A DNA stretch of 64,000 bases. It comes from Bradyrhizobium sp. 170. Lineage in GTDB: Bacteria > Pseudomonadota > Alphaproteobacteria > Rhizobiales > Xanthobacteraceae. The DNA is taken from the NCBI RefSeq assembly GCF_023101085.1, contig NZ_CP064703.1, positions 558,001 through 622,000 on the forward strand, given 5' to 3'. The stretch's first letter is position 1, and each line of letters starts with the position of its first letter. Below are positions 26,801 to 35,912 of this stretch, piece after piece. Under the pieces are notes generated by a model that saw nothing but the letters and a program-made list of their open reading frames with translations, was not told where the DNA came from and ran no database searches. A program made the position numbers and the translations under genes.

Positions 26801-27862
26801 ATGCTGGAAGCAATACGCAGGGCGATTTCGTTTCTGCGCCAGAAGCAGGTCCTGCACAAGCTCGGGGTCTTGATCAGCATCACGGTCATCGCCGTTGCGT
26901 GCTACGTGCTCTATCACATGCTTCGCGGCATCGACACCGATGAGGTGATCGACGCCATCAAGGGCACCGAGCCGCGCCAGATCGCGCTGGCGGCCCTGTT
27001 CGTGGCGGCGGGCTATTTCACGCTGACCTTCTATGACTGGTTCGCGGTCCGCGCCATCGGCCAGAACCACATTCCCTACCGCGTCAACGCGCTTGCCGCG
27101 TTCACCTCCTATTCGATCGGACACAATGTCGGCGCCAGCGTCTTCACCGGCGGCGCGGTGCGCTACCGGATCTATTCGGCCTGGGGCCTGAACGCGATCG
27201 ACGTCGCCAAGATCTGTTTCCTCGCCGGGCTGACCTTCTGGCTCGGCAATGCCGCAGTGCTGGGGCTGGGCATCGCCTATCACCCGGAAGCCGCTGCCTC
27301 GATCGATCAGCTCCCGGTCTGGCTCAACCGCGTGGCGGCGTTCGGCATCCTTCTCGGACTGGTCGGCTATGTGGCCTGGGTCTGGGTTCAGCCGCGCGGC
27401 GTCGGCCGCGGGCCGTGGACGGTCACGCTGCCGGGCGGGCCGCTGACGCTGCTGCAGATCGCCATCGGCATCGTCGATCTCGGCTTCTGTGCGCTGGCGA
27501 TGTATGTGCTGGTGCCGGACGAACCCAATCTGGGTTTTGTTGTCGTGGCTGTCATCTTCGTCTCGGCCACGCTGTTGGGCTTTGCCAGCCATTCGCCGGG
27601 CGGGCTCGGCGTTTTCGATGCCGCCATGCTGGTCGGCCTCTGGCAGATGGACCGGGAGGAATTGCTCGCCGGCATGCTGTTGTTCCGCGTCCTCTATTAT
27701 ATCGGGCCCTTTGTCATATCTGTAATCTTGCTGACGCTTCGGGAGATTATCATCGGCGCGCGATCGAAGCGCCTGCGCCAATTGAAGCCCGGCGCCGCCG
27801 CCGAACCGACGAGGCATGAGGCCGCCGTCTATGTGCGCGAGCGTGGCGACGCGGGCACCTGA
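26801..27862 (+). CDS. Lysylphosphatidylglycerol-synthase-type (UPF0104) membrane protein
   Basis: A 353-residue inner-membrane protein with about eight transmembrane segments and no catalytic synthase domain. The conserved flippase-domain features are seen: SIGHNVGASVFTGGAVRYR near 105-123 and SHSPGGLGVFDAAML near 265-280. Proteins of this fold are integral membrane proteins related to the MprF flippase half and are often linked to lipid or hopanoid transport. The substrate is unknown. phoR begins 44 bases downstream. Confidence 0.85.
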   Translation: MLEAIRRAISFLRQKQVLHKLGVLISITVIAVACYVLYHMLRGIDTDEVIDAIKGTEPRQIALAALFVAAGYFTLTFYDWFAVRAIGQNHIPYRVNALAAFTSYSIGHNVGASVFTGGAVRYRIYSAWGLNAIDVAKICFLAGLTFWLGNAAVLGLGIAYHPEAAASIDQLPVWLNRVAAFGILLGLVGYVAWVWVQPRGVGRGPWTVTLPGGPLTLLQIAIGIVDLGFCALAMYVLVPDEPNLGFVVVAVIFVSATLLGFASHSPGGLGVFDAAMLVGLWQMDREELLAGMLLFRVLYYIGPFVISVILLTLREIIIGARSKRLRQLKPGAAAEPTRHEAAVYVRERGDAGT

Positions 27863-27906
27863 TGACGCGGCGGGCGCCTCGCCAATAGAGGAAGAAAGCC
27901 TGCGCC

Positions 27907-29208
27907 ATGGCGATCGACGATTCCAGCACTGCCTCCTTCTTTGCACCGTGGCCGGACCGGTTGCGGCATTCGGCCATCATCCTGCTCGCCGCCGGCCTCG
28001 CGCTTTGCGCGCTTGTGGTATTGGCCGATCTCTCGCTGGCGCGCGCGGTGGCTGTTTTCATTTGTATTGCGGCCGCAGCGCTGGTGCCGTGGCGGCTGCA
28101 CCATGTGGCGGCCTCCCGTGACGACGTCCGCGCCGTCAGCCCGGTCGAGTCTGCAGCCGTCAGCGCCGTCGTTGCCGGCATGCCGGATCCGGCCGTGCTG
28201 CTCGACCGCGCCGGCCGCGTCCTGCATCTCAACGCGGCGGCAGCCCAGCTCGCGCCCGCGTTGCGCAAGAACGAACTCGCGCAGTTCGCGCTGCGCTCGC
28301 CCGAAATCATCACCGCGTTGCGCGAGGCGATCGCGACCACCGAACCGCGCCGGGCGACCTATCTGGACCAGGTGCCGGTCGACCGCTGGATGGAACTGAT
28401 CATCACGCCGGTGCCGGTGCCGACGCTGTTCGGCGGCACCGAGAAATGCATGCTGATGACCTTCCACGACCTGACGCCGCTGCGGCGGGTCGAGGAAATG
28501 CGCGCCGATTTCGTCGCCAATGCCAGCCATGAACTGCGGACGCCGCTGGCGGCGTTGTCCGGCTTCATCGATACGCTGCAGGGGCCTGCCAAGGAGGACG
28601 CCAAGGCGCGCGAGCGCTTCCTGTCGATCATGCATACGCAGGCGACGCGAATGGCGCGGCTGATCGATGATCTCCTGTCGCTCTCACGGGTCGAATTGTC
28701 GGCCCATGTCCGGCCCGACGCTTGCGTCGATATCGTGCCGATCATTCGCCAGGTCGCCGACGGGCTGGAGCCGCTGGCCGGGGAGCGCCAGGTTGCGATC
28801 GAGATCGACCTGCCGGAAGCGCCGGTGACGATCGCGGGCGATCGCGAGGAACTGCTGCGGCTGTTCGAAAACCTGATCGAGAACGCGCTCAAATATGGCG
28901 CGTCAGGCGGGCGGGTGGTCGTCTCCCTGACCCAGGCCACCTCGGGCGAGGGTGCGCCGGAAGTCCGTATCATGGTCCGGGATTTCGGCCCCGGCATCGC
29001 GCCGGAACACTTGCCGCGGCTGACCGAACGCTTCTACCGGGTCGACGTCGGCGACAGCCGCGCGCAGGGCGGAACCGGGCTCGGTTTATCCTTGGTGAAA
29101 CATATTCTTAACCGCCATCGCGGCCGGCTTTTGATCGAAAGCGTGCCGAAAAACGGCGCGGTCTTTACCGCCTGTTTTCCCCAGACCAAGACCCCGTCAG
29201 CGCAATAA
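27907..29208 (+). CDS. phoR: Phosphate regulon sensor histidine kinase
   Basis: A protein of 433 residues. Two hydrophobic segments lie near the N-terminus (about 23-62), a PAS-like domain follows (about 85-185), then the dimerisation domain with the phosphorylated H208 in ANASHELRTPLAAL. The ATPase domain carries N, G1 and G2 boxes: ENLIENALKYG, DFGPGIAPEHLP and GGTGLGLSL. It phosphorylates PhoB under phosphate limitation through the Pst-PhoU complex. It leads the pst-pho cluster, and its gene ends 27 bases before a Pho box. Confidence 0.92.
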   Translation: MAIDDSSTASFFAPWPDRLRHSAIILLAAGLALCALVVLADLSLARAVAVFICIAAAALVPWRLHHVAASRDDVRAVSPVESAAVSAVVAGMPDPAVLLDRAGRVLHLNAAAAQLAPALRKNELAQFALRSPEIITALREAIATTEPRRATYLDQVPVDRWMELIITPVPVPTLFGGTEKCMLMTFHDLTPLRRVEEMRADFVANASHELRTPLAALSGFIDTLQGPAKEDAKARERFLSIMHTQATRMARLIDDLLSLSRVELSAHVRPDACVDIVPIIRQVADGLEPLAGERQVAIEIDLPEAPVTIAGDREELLRLFENLIENALKYGASGGRVVVSLTQATSGEGAPEVRIMVRDFGPGIAPEHLPRLTERFYRVDVGDSRAQGGTGLGLSLVKHILNRHRGRLLIESVPKNGAVFTACFPQTKTPSAQ

Positions 29209-29234
29209 ATCCAAGCGATTTCAATTGCTTGATT

Positions 29235-29252
29235 GTGTCATCCAGCTGTCAT
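29235..29252 (+). promoter_or_regulatory. Pho box upstream of pstS
   Basis: GTGTCAT-ccag-CTGTCAT are two 7-base direct repeats with an 11-base period, six of seven bases of the first and all of the second matching the CTGTCAT PhoB consensus. The site lies 98 bases upstream of the pstS ATG. PhoB binding here would activate pstSCAB-phoU-phoB under phosphate starvation. Confidence 0.85.
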
Positions 29253-29349
29253 CGAACCTTCGTAAAAGCTCTATCGACCGCTCCTAGATGAGCGGTACGT
29301 GAGCGCGATCGGGCGCAACAGGCGCTTCGCTCACCAGATGGAGACCACC

Positions 29350-30360
29350 ATGAATTTCCTCAGGACAATCGTCGCTGCCGGCCTGGTCGCCGCGTCGACG
29401 TCGGCCTTCGCTGCCGATATCACCGGCGCGGGCGCCACCTTCCCCTTCCCGATCTATTCGAAATGGGCTGACGCCTACAAGAAGGAGACCGGCAACGGTC
29501 TGAACTACCAGTCGATCGGCTCCGGCGCCGGCATCAAGCAGATCCAGGCCAAGACCGTGACCTTCGGCGCCACCGACGCGCCGCTCAAGCATGAGACGCT
29601 CGAGAAGGACGGCCTGGTGCAGTGGCCGATGGTGATGGGCGCGATCGTGCCGGTCGTGAACCTCGAAGGCATCAAGCCGGGCGAACTGGTGCTGTCGGGC
29701 GAAGTGCTCGGCGACATCTATCTCGGCAAGATCAAGAAGTGGGACGATGCCGCGATCGCAAAGCTCAATCCGAAGCTGAAGCTGCCGGGCGACGCCATCA
29801 CCGTGGTGCGCCGCTCCGACGGTTCGGGCACCACGTTCAACTTCACCGATTACCTCTCGAAGTCGAGCGCCGACTGGAAAGCCAAGGTCGGCACCGGCAC
29901 CGCGGTCGAATGGCCGACCGGCGTCGGCGCCAAGGGCAATGAAGGCGTCGCCGGCAATGTCGGCCAGACCAAGAACGCGATCGGCTACGTCGAGTATGCC
30001 TACGCCAAGCAGAACAAGCTGACCCATGCGGCGATGATCAACAAGGCCGGCAAGACGGTGCAGCCGACCATTGAATCCTTCCAGGCAGCGGCGTCGAACG
30101 CCGACTGGGCCAAGGCGCCCGGCTACTACGTGATCCTCACCGACCAGCCCGGCGAAGCCTCCTGGCCGATCACGGCGGCGACCTTCATCCTGATGCACAA
30201 GGCTGCGACCGACAAGGCGGCGTCCCAGGAAGCCATCAAGTTCTTCAAATGGTCGTTCGAGAAGGGCGGCAAGATGGCCGAAGAACTCGACTACATCCCG
30301 ATGCCGGAATCGGTCGTCAAGTTGATCGAAAAGACCTGGTCGGCCGAGATCAAGAGCTGA
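29350..30360 (+). CDS. pstS: Phosphate ABC transporter, phosphate-binding protein
   Basis: A 336-residue periplasmic phosphate-binding protein. The signal peptide ends near residue 22 (SAFA), followed by the PstS opening [25 protein letters not shown] segment, here residues 23-43. Phosphate-site motifs include the GSGAGIKQ loop near 57 and the [14 protein letters not shown] segment near 155. The ATG at 29350 is chosen by GGAG seven bases upstream; an ATG four codons earlier is possible. It is the first gene after the Pho box. Confidence 0.95.
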   Translation: MNFLRTIVAAGLVAASTSAFAADITGAGATFPFPIYSKWADAYKKETGNGLNYQSIGSGAGIKQIQAKTVTFGATDAPLKHETLEKDGLVQWPMVMGAIVPVVNLEGIKPGELVLSGEVLGDIYLGKIKKWDDAAIAKLNPKLKLPGDAITVVRRSDGSGTTFNFTDYLSKSSADWKAKVGTGTAVEWPTGVGAKGNEGVAGNVGQTKNAIGYVEYAYAKQNKLTHAAMINKAGKTVQPTIESFQAAASNADWAKAPGYYVILTDQPGEASWPITAATFILMHKAATDKAASQEAIKFFKWSFEKGGKMAEELDYIPMPESVVKLIEKTWSAEIKS

Positions 30361-30386
30361 TCGGGCCTGCGCCTCGCTACACGATC

Positions 30387-30413
30387 GCTCAACCCGGGAT
30401 GTCCGGGTTGAGC
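30387..30413 (+). other. Intercistronic stem-loop between pstS and pstC
   Basis: GCTCAACCCGG-gatgt-CCGGGTTGAGC forms a perfect 11-bp stem, 26 bases after the pstS stop and without a T-run. It probably protects the pstS message or halts some transcripts, so that the binding protein is made in excess of the membrane parts. Confidence 0.75.
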
Positions 30414-30509
30414 ACCCCTCTCGGGACAGGAGAGGCAAGAACAATGCGCGAGCCGAAAAAGCCGTGCACCGAAGTCCGGGTCATTGGGCTATAAGTACAG
30501 GGGATTGGC

Positions 30510-31508
30510 GTGGCAGAAATGGCGGTTGAAAGCGACGTAATGGATGCTGCCGGACCTTACGATCGCGCGAGGGCTCTCAGCGCGTTCAAGCTCGGCGACG
30601 TCACTTTCTACTGGATCACGCGCGCCTGCGCGATCTCGGTTCTGCTTATCCTCGGCGGCATCATCATTTCGCTGATCGTCGGCGCCTGGCCCGCCATCCG
30701 TGAATATGGCGCGGCCTTCCTGTGGACGCAGCGCTGGGCGCCGTCGGCCGATCCGCCGGTGCTGGGCGCGCTCGGCCCGATCTATGGTACGCTGATCACC
30801 TCCGTGATCGCGATGATGATCGCCATTCCCGTCGGCCTCGGCATCGCGATTTTCCTCACCGAGATCTGTCCGATCTGGCTGCGTCGTCCGATCGGCCTTG
30901 CAGTCGAACTGCTCGCCGGCATTCCCTCGATCATCTACGGCATGTGGGGCTTCTTCGTGCTGGGCCCGTTCCTGGCCAACACGTTCCAGCCCTTCATGAT
31001 CAGCGTGTTCGACGGCGTCCCCGTGCTGGGCACGATCTTCGCAGGTCCCCCGTCCTATCTCAGCCTGTTCAACGCCGCGCTGATCCTGGCGATCATGGTG
31101 CTGCCCTTCATCACCTCGATCTCGGTCGATGTCTTCAAGACGGTGCCGCCGGTATTGAAAGAGGCCGCCTATGGCGTCGGCTGCACCACCTGGGAAGTCG
31201 TCCGCAACGTCGTCATTCCCTACACAAGGGTCGGCGTGATCGGCGGCATCATGCTGGCGCTCGGCCGCGCGCTCGGCGAGACCATGGCGGTCACCTTCAT
31301 CATCGGCAATTCGTTCAAGATCCAGTCCTCGATCTTCGCGCCGGGAACCACGATCTCAGCAGCCATCGCTTCCGAATTCGCCGAGAGCGACGGCTTGCAT
31401 CAATCCGGCCTGATCCTGCTTGGCCTCTTGCTGTTCGTTCTGACGTTCTTCGTTCTTGCTGCCGCAAGGCTGATGCTGATGCGGCTGGAAAAGAAGGCGG
31501 GGAACTGA
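30510..31508 (+). CDS. pstC: Phosphate ABC transporter permease
   Basis: A 332-residue inner-membrane permease with six predicted spans. Typical PstC segments are [20 protein letters not shown] near 52-71 and the coupling-loop region [21 protein letters not shown] near 215. The GTG start at 30510 has AGGGG eight bases upstream. It pairs with PstA, whose gene starts four bases after its stop. Confidence 0.93.
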   Translation: MAEMAVESDVMDAAGPYDRARALSAFKLGDVTFYWITRACAISVLLILGGIIISLIVGAWPAIREYGAAFLWTQRWAPSADPPVLGALGPIYGTLITSVIAMMIAIPVGLGIAIFLTEICPIWLRRPIGLAVELLAGIPSIIYGMWGFFVLGPFLANTFQPFMISVFDGVPVLGTIFAGPPSYLSLFNAALILAIMVLPFITSISVDVFKTVPPVLKEAAYGVGCTTWEVVRNVVIPYTRVGVIGGIMLALGRALGETMAVTFIIGNSFKIQSSIFAPGTTISAAIASEFAESDGLHQSGLILLGLLLFVLTFFVLAAARLMLMRLEKKAGN

Positions 31509-31512
31509 GATC

Positions 31513-32358
31513 ATGAATTCGATTTACGCATCCCGCCGCCGCAACAATATCATTATCAAGTTCCTGTGCCTGGGCGCCGCGCTGTTCGGCGTGACCTGGC
31601 TCGCCTTGATCCTGTTCACGCTGTTCTACAACGGCCTGTCCGGCATCAACCTCGCCGTCTTCACCCAGGATACGCCGCCGCCGGGTTCGACCGACGGCGG
31701 CCTGCGGAACGCCATCATCGGCTCGATCATGATGACCGTGATCGGGGTCGGCATCGGCGCGCCGCTCGGCCTGTTCGCCGGCACATATCTCGCCGAATAC
31801 GGCAAGCACGACAGGCTCACCTCGGTGATCCGCTTCATCAACGATATTCTTCTCAGCGCGCCATCGATCATTATCGGCCTGTTCATCTACGGCGCCATCG
31901 TGGTGCCGATGGGCGGCTTCTCGGCCTTCGCCGGCTGTCTGGCTCTCGCTGTGATCGTGATCCCGGTGGTGGTCCGCACCACCGAGGACATGCTCGGGCT
32001 GGTGCCCAATCCGCTGCGCGAGGCGGCGTCCGCGCTCGGCCTGCCGCGCTCGCTGGTGATCCGGCGGATCGCCTATCGCGCGGCCCGGTCGGGCCTGATC
32101 ACCGGCGTCCTGCTGGCGACCGCCCGCGTCGCCGGCGAGACCGCGCCGCTGCTGTTCACCGCGCTGTCGAACCAGTTCTTCAGCCTCGATATGACCAAGA
32201 CGATGGCGAACCTGCCGGTCACCATCAACAACTTCGTCCAGAGCCCCTATGTCTACTGGAAGCAGCTCGCCTGGAGCGGGGCGCTCTTGATCACGCTCAC
32301 CGTACTTGCCCTGAATATTGGCGCGCGCATTCTTGGCGCCGAGAGGACATCCAAATGA
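31513..32358 (+). CDS. pstA: Phosphate ABC transporter permease
   Basis: A 281-residue partner of PstC with about six membrane spans. PstA features are [27 protein letters not shown] around 95-121 and the coupling loop [19 protein letters not shown] near 170. The GGAACTGAG upstream of the ATG at 31513 overlaps the pstC end. The last bases overlap the pstB start (ATGA). Confidence 0.93.
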   Translation: MNSIYASRRRNNIIIKFLCLGAALFGVTWLALILFTLFYNGLSGINLAVFTQDTPPPGSTDGGLRNAIIGSIMMTVIGVGIGAPLGLFAGTYLAEYGKHDRLTSVIRFINDILLSAPSIIIGLFIYGAIVVPMGGFSAFAGCLALAVIVIPVVVRTTEDMLGLVPNPLREAASALGLPRSLVIRRIAYRAARSGLITGVLLATARVAGETAPLLFTALSNQFFSLDMTKTMANLPVTINNFVQSPYVYWKQLAWSGALLITLTVLALNIGARILGAERTSK

Positions 32359-33176
32359 CCGATCTCTCCGTATCCGTGAGTACCGCGAGCGGGCCCGTTC
32401 CGCAGGTGGCGCTGCCCGAGGCCGCGCCCAAGGTGACCGCGCGCGGCCTGAATTTTTACTATGGCGAGCATCACGCGCTGAAGAACATCAACCTGACGCT
32501 CGGCACAAACCGCGTCACCGCCTTCATCGGCCCGTCCGGCTGCGGCAAGTCCACGCTGCTGCGGATCTTCAACCGGATGTACGACCTCTATCCCGGCCAA
32601 CGCGCGACCGGCCAGTTGATGCTCGACCAGACCAACGTCCTTGATTCCAAGCTCGATCTGAACCTGCTGCGCGCCCGCGTCGGCATGGTGTTCCAGAAGC
32701 CGACGCCGTTCCCGATGACGATCTACGAAAACATCGCCTTCGGCATCCGCCTCTATGAGAAGATCTCCAAGTCGGAGATGGACGGCCGGGTCGAAAAGGC
32801 GCTGCGTGGCGGTGCGCTGTGGAACGAGGTCAAGGACAAGCTCAATGCAAGCGGCCTGTCGCTGTCCGGCGGCCAGCAGCAGCGGCTCTGCATCGCCCGC
32901 ACCGTGGCGGTGCGGCCCGAGGTGATCCTGTTCGACGAACCCTGTTCGGCCCTTGACCCGATCTCGACCGCCAAGATCGAGGAACTGATCCAGGAACTGG
33001 CGGAAGATTACACCATCGCCATCGTCACCCATAACATGCAGCAGGCGGCCCGCGTTTCGGACAAGACCGCCTTCATGTATCTCGGCGAGTTGATCGAGTT
33101 CGACGACACCAACAAGATTTTCACCTCGCCGAGCGATCGACGTACCCAGGACTACATCACCGGCCGGTTCGGTTGA
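32355..33176 (+). CDS. pstB: Phosphate ABC transporter ATPase
   Basis: A 273-residue ATPase. Walker A is GPSGCGKST near 57, the signature [13 protein letters not shown] near 170 and Walker [12 protein letters not shown] near 196. PstB's characteristic [10 protein letters not shown] follows Walker A. An N-terminal extension of about 28 residues precedes the domain. Its ATG overlaps the pstA stop. Confidence 0.95.
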   Translation: MTDLSVSVSTASGPVPQVALPEAAPKVTARGLNFYYGEHHALKNINLTLGTNRVTAFIGPSGCGKSTLLRIFNRMYDLYPGQRATGQLMLDQTNVLDSKLDLNLLRARVGMVFQKPTPFPMTIYENIAFGIRLYEKISKSEMDGRVEKALRGGALWNEVKDKLNASGLSLSGGQQQRLCIARTVAVRPEVILFDEPCSALDPISTAKIEELIQELAEDYTIAIVTHNMQQAARVSDKTAFMYLGELIEFDDTNKIFTSPSDRRTQDYITGRFG

Positions 33177-33187
33177 GGAGATAAAAC

Positions 33188-33904
33188 ATGGCATCCGAAC
33201 ACACCGCCAAGGCATTTGACACCGATCTCCAGGAACTGACCCGTCTCGTCGCCGAGATGGGCGGCCTGGCTGAGCGCATGATCACCGAATCCGTCGATGC
33301 GCTTGTCCGCCGCGACGTCGCCCTCGGCAAGCGCGTCGTCGATTCAGACGTCGAAATCGACCGCCTGCAACATTTGATCGAGGAACGCGCGGTGCTGACC
33401 ATCGCGCGGCGCCAGCCGATGGCGATCGATCTGCGCGAGATCGTCGGCGCCATGCGGGTCGCTACCGATCTGGAGCGGATCGGCGACCTCGCCAAGAACA
33501 TGGGCAAGCGCGTCGCGGCGCTGGAGAACGATTTCCAGCCGCTGAAGCTGATGCGCGGCCTCGAACACATGACCGATCTCGTGCAGTCGCAGGTCAAGTC
33601 GGTGCTGGACGCCTATGCGGCGCACGATCTGCCGGCGGCGATGGCGGTGTGGAAGGGCGACGAGGAAGTCGACGCCATCTGCACCTCGCTGTTCCGCGAG
33701 CTCCTGACCTACATGATGGAAGATCCGCGCAACATCTCGTTCTGCATCCATTTGATGTTCTGCGCCAAGAACATCGAGCGGATCGGCGACCACGCCACCA
33801 ATATCGCCGAGACCGTGTTCTACATGATCGAGGGACAGCAGATGCTCGACAAGCGCCCGAAAGGCGACATGACGACGTTTGCTACCGCCGTACCCAACAC
33901 TTGA
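33188..33904 (+). CDS. phoU: Phosphate-signalling adaptor PhoU
   Basis: A 238-residue protein of two PhoU three-helix repeats. Metal/contact motifs E/D-x3-R/K appear in DLEREI-like positions, here RVATDLERIGDLAKN near 92 and CAKNIERIGDHATNIAE near 195. PhoU links the Pst transporter to PhoR and keeps the regulon off when phosphate is ample. It starts 12 bases after pstB behind GAGGAG. Confidence 0.94.
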   Translation: MASEHTAKAFDTDLQELTRLVAEMGGLAERMITESVDALVRRDVALGKRVVDSDVEIDRLQHLIEERAVLTIARRQPMAIDLREIVGAMRVATDLERIGDLAKNMGKRVAALENDFQPLKLMRGLEHMTDLVQSQVKSVLDAYAAHDLPAAMAVWKGDEEVDAICTSLFRELLTYMMEDPRNISFCIHLMFCAKNIERIGDHATNIAETVFYMIEGQQMLDKRPKGDMTTFATAVPNT

Positions 33905-33977
33905 TAAAGCGTTTTCAAGCGAAGTGGAGACCGGTTCGCGTGAAGAAAACGCGTCAAACAGAAGAGGCGAAAGCAGA

Positions 33978-34682
33978 ATGAGCGCGCGCATTATGGTGGT
34001 CGAGGACGAGGAAGCGCTGACCACGCTGCTGCGCTACAACCTCGACGCCGAAGGCTATGACGTCGAAACCGTTGCCCGCGGCGACGATGCGGATACGCGG
34101 CTGAAGGAGCGTGTGCCCGATCTCGTCGTGCTCGACTGGATGTTGCCGGGACTGTCCGGCATCGAGCTCTGCCGCCGCCTGCGCGCCCGGCCGGAGACCA
34201 AGCAGTTGCCGATCATCATGCTCACCGCACGCGGCGAGGAGAGCGAGCGGGTGCGAGGCCTTGCGACCGGCGCCGACGATTACATCGTAAAACCGTTCTC
34301 GGTGCCGGAACTGCTGGCGCGGGTGAAGGGGTTGTTACGGCGCGCAAGCCCCGAGCGGCTCGCCACCGTGCTCACCTATGGCGACATCGAACTCGATCGC
34401 GAGAAGCGCCGCGTCGCGCGCTCGGGCCGCCAGATCGATCTTGGCCCGACCGAGTATCGCTTGCTGGAATTTTTCCTGGAGCATCCCGGCCGCGTCTTCA
34501 GCCGCGAGCAATTGCTCGACAGCGTCTGGGGCCGCGACATCTATATCGACGAGCGCACCGTCGACGTGCATATCGGCCGCCTGCGCAAACTGCTCAATCC
34601 CGGCCGCGAGCAGGACCCGATCCGCACCGTGCGCGGCGCGGGATACGCGCTGGATGACCGGTTTGCGAAGGTGGAGCCGTAG
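33978..34682 (+). CDS. phoB: Phosphate regulon response regulator
   Basis: A 234-residue OmpR/PhoB-type regulator. The receiver has the acidic pocket VVEDEE near 8-12, phospho-acceptor D53 in VLDWMLPG, and K near 104 in DDYIVKPF. The winged-helix domain (about 130-228) has GPTEYRLLEFFLEHPGRVFSR-type sequence and the closing VRGAGYAL. It binds Pho boxes such as 29235. The ATG at 33978 is preceded by an AAGCAGA stretch; the long in-frame upstream extension overlaps phoU and is rejected. Confidence 0.95.
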   Translation: MSARIMVVEDEEALTTLLRYNLDAEGYDVETVARGDDADTRLKERVPDLVVLDWMLPGLSGIELCRRLRARPETKQLPIIMLTARGEESERVRGLATGADDYIVKPFSVPELLARVKGLLRRASPERLATVLTYGDIELDREKRRVARSGRQIDLGPTEYRLLEFFLEHPGRVFSREQLLDSVWGRDIYIDERTVDVHIGRLRKLLNPGREQDPIRTVRGAGYALDDRFAKVEP

Positions 34683-34710
34683 CGCTCCACCGCGTCACCC
34701 ATACTCCATC

Positions 34711-34853
34711 GTCGTCCCCGCCTAGTGCGCAATTGCGCACGGGGCGCGGGGACCCATAACCACAAATCTCGATTGTTGTAATACGCTGGTGCTCCAGCGT
34801 GACATAACCACGAACGCCTGCGGTTATGGGTCCCTGCGTTCGCAGGGACGACG
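34711..34853. repeat. Long palindromic repeat, CGTCGTCC family with GTGCGCAATTGCGCAC
   Basis: Ends GTCGTCCCCGCC and GCAGGGACGACG enclose CCCATAACCAC/CGGTTATGGG arms. The left arm contains the 16-bp palindrome also found at 23384-23590; the right arm has TGCGTTCGCA instead, so the element is a mosaic of two variants. It lies between convergent phoB and gcrA. Confidence 0.85.
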
Positions 34854-34885
34854 GCGGATATTTCCCGCGTAACTTACGATCGCCC

Positions 34886-35395
34886 TTACCGCGTCGGCTT
34901 CGGCGCCTGCCTCCGCCGGTCGGCGGCCGGTTGATACGCCACGCGCGAGTGATGCGCGCAATAGGGCAGGCCCGAAAGCGCCTTGCCGCCGCAGAAGAAG
35001 AATTCCGGGCTCGAGGGATCGCCGACCGGCCAGTGGCAGGTGGCCTCGTTCAGTTCGAGCAGCGACAGCCGCTGGCTCATCGGCACCACGTTGTCGAAGG
35101 CGATCGGATCCGGCTCCATCTCGACCTCGAAGGCGTGCGCGAGCGCGGTGTTGCCGCGCGAGACCGGGCGCGACACCCGCATCATCTGCTGGGCCGGGCG
35201 CGCCTTGCGCTGCCGCGGGGCGGCCGAGGAGGGGCTCTTGGCGCGGCCGGACAGGCCCAGCCGGTGCACTTTGCCGATCACGGCGTTTCGCGTCACATTT
35301 CCGAGTTCCGCGGCGATCTGGCTGGCCGATAATCCGGCTTCCCAGAGCTTCTTCAGCTGCTCGACGCGATCGTCGGACCAGGTCAATACCGTCAT
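34886..35395 (-). CDS. gcrA: GcrA cell-cycle regulator
   Basis: A 169-residue protein with the GcrA N-terminal DNA-binding domain: MTVLTWSDDRVEQLKKLWEAG opens it (cited in part), then ASQIAAELGNVTRNAVIGKVHRLGL. A linker and a Cys/His-rich C-terminal domain (ATCHWPVG ... FFFCGGKALSGLPYCAHHSRVAY) follow. GcrA works with sigma-70 and CcrM GANTC methylation to activate cell-cycle promoters in alphaproteobacteria. Its upstream region carries four GANTC sites. Confidence 0.95.
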   Translation of the reverse strand: MTVLTWSDDRVEQLKKLWEAGLSASQIAAELGNVTRNAVIGKVHRLGLSGRAKSPSSAAPRQRKARPAQQMMRVSRPVSRGNTALAHAFEVEMEPDPIAFDNVVPMSQRLSLLELNEATCHWPVGDPSSPEFFFCGGKALSGLPYCAHHSRVAYQPAADRRRQAPKPTR

Positions 35396-35475
35396 CGCAT
35401 TCTTCCCTTCGCATCGCGCCGGCCAATCAGGGCAGCGCTGGCGACGTCATTCGTCTCAAAAAATCCCTGCGGTCA

Positions 35476-35621
35476 GAATCCCTTAGCCCTCGCCGGGCGC
35501 GAAAACCGCGCCCGAACGTCTACGCCTGCACAAATGGACTCTAGGGATCAGAACTGCCGCACGAGATGTCGTACCCGACAGCCCAAACGCTACAATATGG
35601 CGTGACTCGGGCGCAAGAGTC
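35476..35621 (-). promoter_or_regulatory. GANTC (CcrM) cluster upstream of gcrA
   Basis: GANTC occurs at 35476-35480, 35537-35541, 35604-35608 and 35617-35621. At this base composition about one per 300 bases is expected, so four in 146 is enriched. The last two form the inverted pair GACTC-gggcgcaa-GAGTC. GcrA recognises promoters with methylated GANTC, so gcrA may be regulated by methylation state. Confidence 0.6.
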
Positions 35622-35738
35622 CGGGCCCGCGCGTCCACATGTTCCGATATCTAGGCATTGCACTGCGTGTTTTCCACCACACCGCAATCTTACGGATTTT
35701 CTTATCTTGCAGTGCAGGAAAGGCGGCTTCGTGGCGTG

Positions 35739-35766
35739 TTGACAGCGCCCCCCGCCCACATAGAAT
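35739..35766 (+). promoter_or_regulatory. Consensus sigma-70 promoter in the gcrA-argD gap
   Basis: TTGACA (35739-35744), a 16-base spacer, and TAGAAT (35761-35766). Transcription would begin near 35773, directly at a strong hairpin and 140 bases before argD. Confidence 0.75.
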
Positions 35767-35772
35767 ACCTCT

Positions 35773-35870
35773 CACGTGCCGCCCTTAAGAGGCGGCACGT
35801 TTCGTTTTCGCAAGACCGGCCGTTGCCGCGTTCGCGCCAATGCACGCGTGTGCTCCGCGGCAGGTCTTGA
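35773..35870 (+). ncRNA. Candidate structured small RNA or argD leader
   Basis: Starting right after the promoter, the RNA can form a 9-bp hairpin CGTGCCGCC-cttaaga-GGCGGCACG (35775-35799). A second, longer structure follows: CAAGACC (35811-35817) with GGTCTTG (35863-35869), TGCCGCG (35824-35830) with CGCGGCA (35856-35862), and an apical GCAC-gcgt-GTGC. The 3' strands of the two helices are contiguous, with a 6-base bulge on the 5' side. No open frame or clear terminator is seen, so the 3' end is unknown. I recall an alphaproteobacterial sRNA family (alpha-r45 type) described near argD in rhizobia, but cannot confirm that this is a member. A leader regulating argD is the alternative. Confidence 0.55.
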
Positions 35871-35912
35871 AAGCGGGTCTCAAACCTTCAGTGCAAACCT
35901 TTTGTGATCGCC

